Shown in pieces: positions 57,733 to 64,000 of a stretch of DNA of 64,000 bases. The first letter of the stretch is position 1. Every line of letters begins with the position of its first letter. Under the pieces are notes generated by a model that saw nothing but the letters and a program-made list of their open reading frames with translations, searched no databases and had not been told where the DNA came from. This DNA is from Desulfurococcaceae archaeon AG1 (lineage in GTDB: Archaea; Thermoproteota; Thermoprotei_A; Sulfolobales; AG1): the NCBI GenBank assembly GCA_003116855.1, contig BEWT01000010.1, positions 33,329 through 97,328 on the forward strand, given 5' to 3'. The position numbers were made by a program, and so were the translations under genes.

Positions 57733-59673
57733 ATGAAGAAGGGGATGAGCTGGCTAGATCTTGCAACATGGATCAAGGAGAATAGGGAGAATGTTGTAGG
57801 GAGCTATATCGATAATATCTATGGAGAGAGCAACAAGCTCCTGCTAAAGATCAGAGGGAGTGGAGAGCCTTTTTACCTATCAATAACAGCTGGAGAGAGT
57901 ATCTATATAACAAGGAGAACAGGTCTTATAGGACACGGAGAACCCGGCTCGATAGTAATGGGTTTTAGGAGATATCTAAGGGAGTCAAGGATAATCGATA
58001 TATATCAAAAACCATGCGACAGGATTGCTGAGATAAAGGTTGTTGGTGCTAACGAGTATAGAGTTATCGTTGAGCTGATCCCTAGAGGTGTGGTCTCCAT
58101 AGTAGATCTGGATGGTATTATCAAGTTCTCCAACACCACAGCCACTATGAAGGATCGAGTCATAAGGATCGGTGCGAAATACTCCTACCCACCCACACAG
58201 GTTTCAATATGCAATTCTGATCCTCAAAGCCTTGTTCCAAACGTTAAGAAGGGATATGATCTTGCAAGAGGGCTTATTATAGGAGCCGGAGTCCCTCCAG
58301 ATATCGCTGAAGAGACACTCTACAGGCTTGGTCTTGATAAAAGTATAAAACCATCAAGCCTTGCCGACAATGAGGTTGAGAAGATCCTAGATGAGGTTAG
58401 GAACTTTGCAGAAAGGATCACTACAAACCCAGAACCTGGGATCGTTATAGATGCTTCGGAAAAACCACAGGGCTTCTACCCCTACGAACCCAAAAGCCTC
58501 GTAGCAAGGGGGTATGTGTTTAGAAGAACAACCAGCTTTAACGAGGCTATAGATGTGTTCTATGCATATGCAGATGCATATAGAGTTGAGGAGAAACCAG
58601 CCGAGGTGATCAGGATTGAGAAGAGCATAGAGAAGCTTAGAAACCAGATCAGCAGTGCCGAAGAAGAGCTCTCAATACTTAAAAAAGTGCTTGAATATGT
58701 AGATGCCAACTATCAACAGCTTGAGGAGCTCTTCGAATGTGCCAGAAAAAAGATCACTGATTGCCCCGGAGAAACGGAGGTTATGGCTAGGGTTAAGAAT
58801 AACACTGTAGAGATAGTGCTTGATAATGCAAGGTACTCGTTAAACCCCAGACTATCGTTTATGGAGAACTATATCGAGCTTAGGAAGAGAATCTCTGATA
58901 TTGAGAAAAGGATCTCAAGAGGTTCTAGCGAGATAACAAGACTCGAAGAAGAGATCAAAAAGATCTTGGCTGAGAGGGAGAGAGACAAAGTAGTAAGAAT
59001 GATCAGGAGTCTCATGAGGCAGGAGTGGTATGAGAGATACCACTGGCTAATCACATCAGAAGGACTCCTAGCTATAGGCGGTATGAACGCTGATCAGAAT
59101 GAGAAGATAGTTAGAAAATACCTCAGAGAGAACGATATATTCATACACGCCAACATACAAGGAGGCTCCGCGGTAATCCTCCTAGTAGATAGGGAGTATA
59201 GCGAAAAATCAATCCAGGAAGCCGCAACCCTAGCAGCATGCTATAGCAGGGCATGGACAGCAGGCTATGGCGCCATAGATGTATTCTATGCAAAAGGATC
59301 CCAGGTTAGTAAGTCACCGCCCCCAGGGGAGTATTTGGGGAAAGGCGCTTTCATGATCTATGGCGAGAGAGGCTGGATCAGAAACGTACCCTTATTACTA
59401 GGTATAGGTGTCGAGATCCTAGAACACGATGTGCCCAGGATCATAGTGGGGCCCCCCGAACTTGTTTCCAAGAGAGCCGCTTCATGGAGCGTTCTAGCCC
59501 CTGGGGATCGGGATAGGAGAGAGATAGCTGATAGGCTGAAAACAATATGGCTAAAAAGTGGGAGTGTAAGAGCAGAGGCGATAGAGGCCATAGATCTAGA
59601 AGAGCTGGTGAAAAGGATCCCAGGGAGATCCAGGATCATCACAGATCTTGGGAAAGCAAAACCAGATCAATAG
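57733..59673 (+). CDS. rqcH: NFACT/RqcH-family ribosome quality-control protein
   Basis: The archaeal homologue of Rqc2/RqcH, which binds stalled 50S subunits with peptidyl-tRNA. From MKKGMSWLDLATWI the NFACT-N region follows (VGSYIDNIYGESNKLLLKI), then HhH and a long coiled coil (about 290-440 of the long form: IEKLRNQISSAEEELSILKK). Next is the NFACT-R domain WYERYHWLITSEGLLAIGG with NDIFIHANIQGGSAVIL and PPPGEYLGKGAFMIYGERGW. The start at 57733 (Met29 of the longest frame) matches the family opening; in-frame starts at 57649 and 57685 would add residues that do not. Whether archaeal RqcH adds alanine tails, as bacterial RqcH does, is not shown here. Confidence 0.9.
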   Translation: MKKGMSWLDLATWIKENRENVVGSYIDNIYGESNKLLLKIRGSGEPFYLSITAGESIYITRRTGLIGHGEPGSIVMGFRRYLRESRIIDIYQKPCDRIAEIKVVGANEYRVIVELIPRGVVSIVDLDGIIKFSNTTATMKDRVIRIGAKYSYPPTQVSICNSDPQSLVPNVKKGYDLARGLIIGAGVPPDIAEETLYRLGLDKSIKPSSLADNEVEKILDEVRNFAERITTNPEPGIVIDASEKPQGFYPYEPKSLVARGYVFRRTTSFNEAIDVFYAYADAYRVEEKPAEVIRIEKSIEKLRNQISSAEEELSILKKVLEYVDANYQQLEELFECARKKITDCPGETEVMARVKNNTVEIVLDNARYSLNPRLSFMENYIELRKRISDIEKRISRGSSEITRLEEEIKKILAERERDKVVRMIRSLMRQEWYERYHWLITSEGLLAIGGMNADQNEKIVRKYLRENDIFIHANIQGGSAVILLVDREYSEKSIQEAATLAACYSRAWTAGYGAIDVFYAKGSQVSKSPPPGEYLGKGAFMIYGERGWIRNVPLLLGIGVEILEHDVPRIIVGPPELVSKRAASWSVLAPGDRDRREIADRLKTIWLKSGSVRAEAIEAIDLEELVKRIPGRSRIITDLGKAKPDQ

Positions 59674-59967
59674 ATCTGATAATCTCGAAGAACAGCAGGA
59701 CAACTAGGAGAACTTCGATCCTATTGTTCGTTAACTAGCAACTGTGGTTTAAGTTTTGCAAGAACTGGTATTATCTAACACCTATCCACACCCTAGTTTT
59801 ATAACAACATGCTCAGATCTCTTCCAATACACGCCTATCTTTGACAGGAGAATTGTGGTAGCAATTGAAGAGCTTCCCAAACCACTTGGGTAAATAGATA
59901 TATATATAGTATTTAACAGAGACATCTATGACCCTAACCCTATATAGTCTCTAGTTATTAGGGAATA

Positions 59968-61050
59968 TTGGTGAGACTATTGGGCGCGGGCGGTGCTGAG
60001 ATCGATCGTAATTGGTTTTTTAAAGATAAGGTAAGGGTGATCAACCCAGAAGAGCTCAAAAGTCTAGGATCTATACTTGAGGCTATGAGCGGGACGGCGT
60101 ATCAGGGTAGGAAGCTTGGAGAGGTTTTCAAGATCATCACAGCCATGATCCGCGATCCTGATGTTACGATCTATATGGGTCTCGCCGGATCTATGGCTAC
60201 AGCAGGTATGTGGGGTATTGTTAGCTGGATGATCGAGAAGAGATATATAGATGTGCTCGTATCTACAGGAGCTAATGTATCAGAGGATATCTATGCCGGT
60301 ATGGGTTTCCCCTATGGTAGGGGTTCTCCCTGTGTTGATGACACGATCCTGCTTAAATATAGGATAGATAGGTTCTACGATGTATATGCGGATGAATATC
60401 TATACAGAGAGATGGAGAGACTTTTAAGGGACTTTATAAGGGATCTTCCATCCGACTATGTTTTCTCCTCAGCAGAGTTCCTCTACCTACTTGGTGCGAG
60501 GCTATCAAGGCTTGGTATTAGATCTATCGCTACCTCTGCCTATAAATCCAGAGTACCCGTATTTGTGCCAGCTATAGTTGATTCAGGCTATGGGATAGCC
60601 TACATACAAGCCCTCAGAGAGTTTGGAAAAAGAGTCTATATAGACCAGTTTAAGGATTTCGAACAAATGGTCGAAATAGCCATGAGATCCAAAGAGACGG
60701 GAGTTATATACATAGGGGGAGGAGTACCTACAGACATTACACAGCTTGTAGCAGTAGCGAAAGCCTTGATCGAGGAGAAAAGGCATGGTGTCGATGTATC
60801 TAAACCGCATAAATATGCTGTAAAGATAACCACAGACCTACCACAATGGGGCGGGCTAAGCGGGGCAACACTGGAAGAGGCCGTGAGCTGGGGTAAGGTG
60901 GAGCCAGTCAGTTCGGCGATGGTTAATGTTGATGCAACAATAGCCCTCCCAATAATAGCTGCAGCGATCAGAGAAGCTGGGCTTGAGAGGAAGGGCGTAG
61001 ATCTAGGCTGGGTCTTTGAAGGAGTGCGGAGGTATGAGGATAAGATCTAG
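59968..61050 (+). CDS. dys: Deoxyhypusine synthase
   Basis: DHS uses spermidine and NAD to modify the lysine of aIF5A, the first step to hypusine. The 360 residues carry GLAGSMATAGMWGIVSWMIE, VSTGANVSEDIY, the NAD site GGGVPTDITQL and KITTDLPQWGGLSGATLEEA, then VSWGKV with the catalytic Lys (about residue 311). Length is normal for the archaeal enzyme. The GTG start at 59968 follows a TATA-like gatatatatatag near 59896-59908. Its 3' end overlaps the methyltransferase gene by 17 nt, so the two are coupled. The 294-bp gap upstream holds nothing else recognisable. Confidence 0.96.
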   Translation: MVRLLGAGGAEIDRNWFFKDKVRVINPEELKSLGSILEAMSGTAYQGRKLGEVFKIITAMIRDPDVTIYMGLAGSMATAGMWGIVSWMIEKRYIDVLVSTGANVSEDIYAGMGFPYGRGSPCVDDTILLKYRIDRFYDVYADEYLYREMERLLRDFIRDLPSDYVFSSAEFLYLLGARLSRLGIRSIATSAYKSRVPVFVPAIVDSGYGIAYIQALREFGKRVYIDQFKDFEQMVEIAMRSKETGVIYIGGGVPTDITQLVAVAKALIEEKRHGVDVSKPHKYAVKITTDLPQWGGLSGATLEEAVSWGKVEPVSSAMVNVDATIALPIIAAAIREAGLERKGVDLGWVFEGVRRYEDKI

Positions 61051-61948
61051 TGGGGAGATTCAGAACATACTGGCTAGGCTCAATATATATAAGTATGAGT
61101 ATATAGAAGGCCCTATAATTATAAGGCAGCATGTAGAGCTCTTTAAAGATGCTATTAATAAGGGCCAGGGGTTTTTAGACACAACACTAGATCTAGGTTT
61201 CACCTCGACCCGTGTTGAGATAAAGGGATATGAGGTCTATATAGAAGGATATGTAGCATCGATCAAAGGGCTTGATGAAGAGATCAGAGAGGGTTTTTTA
61301 TACAAAATAATCGAGGGGAAACTATATAGGCTGGACATGTTTAGAGACGGTAATTACTATAAACTAAAACCAACATCGATCAACACAGCACCAACCATCG
61401 AGATCAATGGTATTCAGATGCACAGAACAATCAACATAGACCCCTGGAGAGACGCCTATAACAAGACCAAAACCCTTGGAAGGGTTAAGGGGTTAAGAGT
61501 ACTTGAAATAGGAAGCGGTCTGGGCTACACAGCATCGAATCTACTGAGGCTGGGGGCCTCGATGGTGGTGTCTATAGAGAAGGATCCAAACGTTCTCTAC
61601 CTAGCGAGGATGAATCCATGGTCGAGAATGCTTAGTGATGAGAGAATCAAACTGATCCTGGGAGACGCTGTCGAGATCATAAGGGATCTATGTGACCAGT
61701 GTTTCCACAAGATCCTCCACGACCCCCCGAGGATCAATATTGCTGAGGATCTCTATAGCCTGGAGTTCTATAAAGAACTATACCGCGTTCTCAAAAGCCC
61801 GGGCTCTCTATTTCATTACACAGGCGAGCCTGGGAGACATTCAAATATAAGCTATCTCAAGGGTGTAAAAGAAAGGCTCGCAGCAGCGGGTTTTAAAGAT
61901 ATAAGGTGGGTTGATACTGCGCAGGGGTATATAGCATTCAAATACTGA
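61034..61948 (+). CDS. Predicted archaeal SAM-dependent methyltransferase (COG2521 type)
   Basis: A methyltransferase of about 304 residues. The N-terminal part is beta-rich (GYEVYIEGYVASIKGLDEEI), then IEINGIQMHRTINIDPWRDA, a Rossmann fold with VLEIGSGLGYTASNLLRLGA and VVSIEKDPNVLYLARMNPWS, and the catalytic-like KILHDPPRINIAEDLYSLEF (DPP motif). This matches my memory of COG2521, an archaeal family of unknown substrate; RNA base N-methylation is suggested by the DPP motif. The start is ATG at 61034 with GGAGG directly ahead (the longer TTG form starts at 61016). It overlaps dys by 17 nt and almost meets rpsS, which is convergent. Confidence 0.85.
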   Translation: MRIRSSGEIQNILARLNIYKYEYIEGPIIIRQHVELFKDAINKGQGFLDTTLDLGFTSTRVEIKGYEVYIEGYVASIKGLDEEIREGFLYKIIEGKLYRLDMFRDGNYYKLKPTSINTAPTIEINGIQMHRTINIDPWRDAYNKTKTLGRVKGLRVLEIGSGLGYTASNLLRLGASMVVSIEKDPNVLYLARMNPWSRMLSDERIKLILGDAVEIIRDLCDQCFHKILHDPPRINIAEDLYSLEFYKELYRVLKSPGSLFHYTGEPGRHSNISYLKGVKERLAAAGFKDIRWVDTAQGYIAFKY

Positions 61949-61951
61949 GGA

Positions 61952-62377
61952 TCACTTCATAGCAACGAAGAGGCTGCTCCTCGTAGCCTTTAACCCTGGC
62001 TCTCCATGCTCAACCTTCTTAGTTGTTATAGAATACTCGCCTAGATAGTGTCCTATCATCTCCGGGGTTACTGTGAACGTGACGTACTCTTTACCGTTAT
62101 AAACTGCGAAGGTGAGCCCCACCATGTATGGTAGGATCACTAGATCCCTCACATGTGTTTTTATAACAACCTTCTTGCCAGCCTCAGCAAGCTTCCTAGC
62201 CTTCATTATCTTCTCAATAAGCTTTTTCTGAGGCTCTGTAAAGCCTCTCTTAAGACTCCTCCTAGCCCTAGCTGGTAGTAAGTTTAATAACTCATCCATG
62301 GGCATCTCCATAAGCTCCTCAAGGCTCTTACCCCTATACCTAAACTTTCTCCACTCGACTGGTATCTCGAGGGACAT
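61952..62377 (-). CDS. rps19: Small ribosomal subunit protein uS19
   Basis: Ribosomal protein S19 (141 residues) binds the 30S head. The archaeal/eukaryal type N-terminal extension [20 protein letters not shown] precedes [20 protein letters not shown] and the universal core [20 protein letters not shown], then [29 protein letters not shown]. The sequence is intact. It normally sits between rpl2 and rpl22 in the S10 cluster; here neighbours are a methyltransferase (convergent, 3 nt gap) and a GNAT gene, so it has been separated from that operon. A short leader runs to about 62400. Confidence 0.97.
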   Translation of the reverse strand: MSLEIPVEWRKFRYRGKSLEELMEMPMDELLNLLPARARRSLKRGFTEPQKKLIEKIMKARKLAEAGKKVVIKTHVRDLVILPYMVGLTFAVYNGKEYVTFTVTPEMIGHYLGEYSITTKKVEHGEPGLKATRSSLFVAMK

Positions 62378-62475
62378 GGCTACCTATACCCTATCATTTA
62401 AATCGACATGTGGGGTAATAAGCGGTTTACTTCCACTTCCACTTACAGTTTTATCGATGTAGATCTCTACACCAC

Positions 62476-63348
62476 TCAGAGTTCTTTATAAAATACATAC
62501 GCTCTCCATGGCTTCTCCCTAGCTAGCTGATAGATCGATTCCCAAACGCTCTGCTCCTGCCCCGGTCCCTCTACTACTACAAGCTCTATCTCTCCAAACC
62601 TATCCTGCACACTCTCGTAAGCTATACAGCCAGCAATATCATTAACACTACCCATAGTTTTTTGTGTCTCAAGCACCAGAGCCTGTAGTGTCCCCCGATC
62701 TCTTCTAAAACGTATCAGGGCTATCACACCAAAGCCTCCGTCCCTGGCGAGGCATAGCCTCTCACTTGCAAGGATCATCCTCTCTATAGCCTCCCCACTA
62801 GGGGGTCTCCATACCCACATATTATCACTATCTGGGATCATGAGGTTGCTATTGCCTATAGATCTTTTTATATGATCCATAGCCTTTCTATCAGTGCTGG
62901 GCACCGATATATAGACACCCCCTTCACCGAGTCTATAGATTTTATCCTTATCCATATGCATCCATGATATGAGAGCCCTTTTCTGGAGACTAAGCTTCTC
63001 GCATATCCTATGGACAGGCTTATTATCCACACTCGTTAGTAGCGCAACCCATCTGAGCCCAGATCTAGAAGCCTCTTCAATGAGACCCTGGGTTAGATGG
63101 CTACCAACCCCATGCCCCCTATGCTCCTTCATAACCCTAGCACCCATGAGCCACGCTCCTTCTTCACCAACAACATGTATTATGCCCACTGCAACTGGTT
63201 TTCCATCGATCTCAACAGTATATGCTTTTCCCTCGCTAACGTATCTCTCAAGAACCCCCGACCTTAGATAATCATTAGGCTCTAACCACTGAAAAATATA
63301 TTCCAGATCCTGCTTCCTAATCAACCTAAATATCAAGAACCCTCCCAA
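62476..63348 (-). CDS. GNAT-family N-acetyltransferase with C-terminal extension
   Basis: A 290-residue protein. The N-terminal 150 residues are a GNAT domain: LIRKQDLEYIFQWLEPNDYL, GVLERYVSEGKAYTVEIDGK, then acetyl-CoA loop VMKEHRGHGVGSHLTQGLIE (R/QxxGxG/A pattern) and LLTSVDNKPVHRICEKLSLQ. The C-terminal half is a second alpha/beta region (APYISVPSTD-like VYISVPSTDRKAMDHIKRSI, then LQALVLETQK and ELVVVEGPG), which could be a divergent second GNAT fold. Acceptor unknown; the two-domain build is shared with some archaeal GNATs. The start may be MGGFLIF or a later codon. It is upstream of rpsS on the same strand with a 98-nt gap. Confidence 0.84.
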   Translation of the reverse strand: MGGFLIFRLIRKQDLEYIFQWLEPNDYLRSGVLERYVSEGKAYTVEIDGKPVAVGIIHVVGEEGAWLMGARVMKEHRGHGVGSHLTQGLIEEASRSGLRWVALLTSVDNKPVHRICEKLSLQKRALISWMHMDKDKIYRLGEGGVYISVPSTDRKAMDHIKRSIGNSNLMIPDSDNMWVWRPPSGEAIERMILASERLCLARDGGFGVIALIRFRRDRGTLQALVLETQKTMGSVNDIAGCIAYESVQDRFGEIELVVVEGPGQEQSVWESIYQLAREKPWRAYVFYKEL

Positions 63349-63765
63349 AACCTTTCACACAAACAAAGCTAATGTGTATATAATATCTACAACCTATGGA
63401 GCTCCATATAGTTACTGTTTAATACCAATCCCAGCCTATGGTTTCACAAGCCTCATGGTTTCTTTTATTGAAGCCCGTATTCTTAACCCACTAATTCAGG
63501 ATCACCATATCCTGGTTCTCTTCAACAGATTCCCGGTTCTTCGTAAGATACACATAATGGACGCTTGTCTATAGGAAAATCAAACATACCATTATAAAAA
63601 ACTTCATGAAAGCAAAAACGGTTTACATATATTATCCTAAGACCTCATAGAGCTTAACAATTCTTGGTATACAGGATCCTGCTACATAATTGTATCATAA
63701 TCGAGATAAGAGTTTTTACCCTCCTATAACGTAGTCTTATGTAGATATAAATCCTGGGTGATAGC
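63349..63765. other. Intergenic region before the LUD-like gene
   Basis: About 415 bp, AT-rich. A 66-codon frame (63374-63574) is open but lacks coding character or a good start. A TATA-like cctataacg near 63723-63731 fits a start near 63750 for the next gene, with ribosome-binding GGTGAT at 63757-63762. No repeat element is seen here. Confidence 0.45.
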
Positions 63766-64000
63766 TTGAGAAGTTTAGAGGAAGTACTAGGTTCTGCAAC
63801 AAAGGCTTCTGAAAACGAGGATCTTAGAAGACTGTTAAAAACAATACTCCCCAAAGTCTCTGAGAAGGTATATGAAGTGCTTAAAAGATACCCCTATATT
63901 GAGGATCTTGCTGAGGAGGTTTCTAGGATTAAGAGGTATTCTATTGAGAATCTTGAGGGTCTTTTGAAGCAGGCTATGGATAGTGTTGTTAGGGTTGGTG
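63766..64000 (+). CDS. LUD/LutB-like iron-sulfur or lactate-utilisation protein (partial, runs off the window)
   Basis: A TTG start (63766) with GGTGATAG ahead begins MRSLEEVLGSATKASENEDL. Further on come YEVLKRYPYIEDLAEEVSRI and KRYSIENLEGLLKQAMDSVV, followed by the window edge. The pattern KRYPYIEDLAEEVSRIKRYS, then SIENLEGLLKQA, matches my recollection of the N-terminus of LutB/YkgF-type LUD-domain proteins (long helix pair before the domain). Only 78 codons are seen, so neither the LUD core nor any iron-sulfur site can be confirmed. Confidence 0.6.
   Translation, partial: MRSLEEVLGSATKASENEDLRRLLKTILPKVSEKVYEVLKRYPYIEDLAEEVSRIKRYSIENLEGLLKQAMDSVVRVG

Noticed and set aside
63374..63574. 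66-codon plus-strand frame before the LUD-like gene
   Set aside because: No ribosome-binding sequence, odd composition and no recognisable domain.

Overview
The window reads as chromosomal DNA of a thermophilic archaeon of the phylum Thermoproteota (the old Crenarchaeota), probably close to the Desulfurococcales/Sulfolobales/Ignisphaera side. The support is a set of archaeal and crenarchaeal genes: Rpo13 (an RNA polymerase subunit so far known from Crenarchaea), TFB next to Gar1, NMD3, Pus10, deoxyhypusine synthase, an aKMT-type protein lysine methyltransferase, a crenarchaeal-type pyruvoyl arginine decarboxylase, a bifunctional PGI/PMI, Lhr-type helicases and a tRNA-Tyr with a canonical 37/38 intron. 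Many genes use TTG or GTG starts, arginine is mostly AGG/AGA and isoleucine often ATA. No rRNA, CRISPR array, prophage or intact transposase was found.

Layout. 1-6.7 kb: sulfur-carrier genes (DsrE-like, TusA), a ROK sugar kinase, and the nucleotide genes guaA, guaB and pyrG on the minus strand. 7.2-10.7 kb: an ABC-2 export operon and a lone ECF-type ATPase. 10.9-16.9 kb: a formyl-THF cyclo-ligase family protein, PGI/PMI, an unrecognised secreted protein bracketed by repeat halves, a histone-deacetylase-like hydrolase and aKMT. 17-25.9 kb: a nucleotide-sugar dehydrogenase lacking its catalytic Cys, an M28 peptidase, a divergent Pus10, a HAD hydrolase, arginine decarboxylase, upp, coaBC and a peroxiredoxin. 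26-34 kb: an Lhr helicase, leuS with an odd 5' end, tRNA-Tyr and nmd3. 34.5-42 kb: a penicillin-acylase homologue, gcvPA-gcvPB, tRNA-Asn and an HtpX-like protease. 42-47.6 kb: a minus-strand block of a second Lhr helicase, rpo13, uracil-DNA glycosylase and a frameshifted metallophosphoesterase. 48-56.5 kb: AbrB-PhoU, rhomboid, gar1-tfb, an M24 peptidase and a VWA/MoxR pair. 56.8-64 kb: a winged-helix protein, an RqcH/NFACT protein, dys with a COG2521-type methyltransferase, rpsS, a GNAT protein and the start of a LUD/LutB-like gene.

The most unusual content lies between genes. A family of about 200-270 bp elements (here called R1) occurs in five or six copies, whole or broken. Four copies share a TATA-like box 26-28 nt ahead of a conserved block. 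The block then folds into a series of hairpins whose paired positions differ between copies in a compensating way. One copy has become the promoter and first ~80 codons of leuS. Two other fragments, a 5' half and a 3' half in the same orientation, bracket the gene for a large secreted protein. A second family (R2) has two ~330-bp copies with the same style: TATA-like boxes followed by hairpins. The best guess is that both are solo structured RNAs derived from the 3' ends of IS200/IS605-type tnpB elements (omegaRNA/sotRNA-like), with no tnpB nearby. The structures are seen in the sequence; the origin is inference.

Several protein-level oddities are listed as findings: a TFB with no zinc-ribbon cysteines, a nucleotide-sugar dehydrogenase without its catalytic Cys, a Pus10 whose catalytic Asp motif is changed, and two genes whose N-terminal coding frames extend past any usable start next to G-runs.
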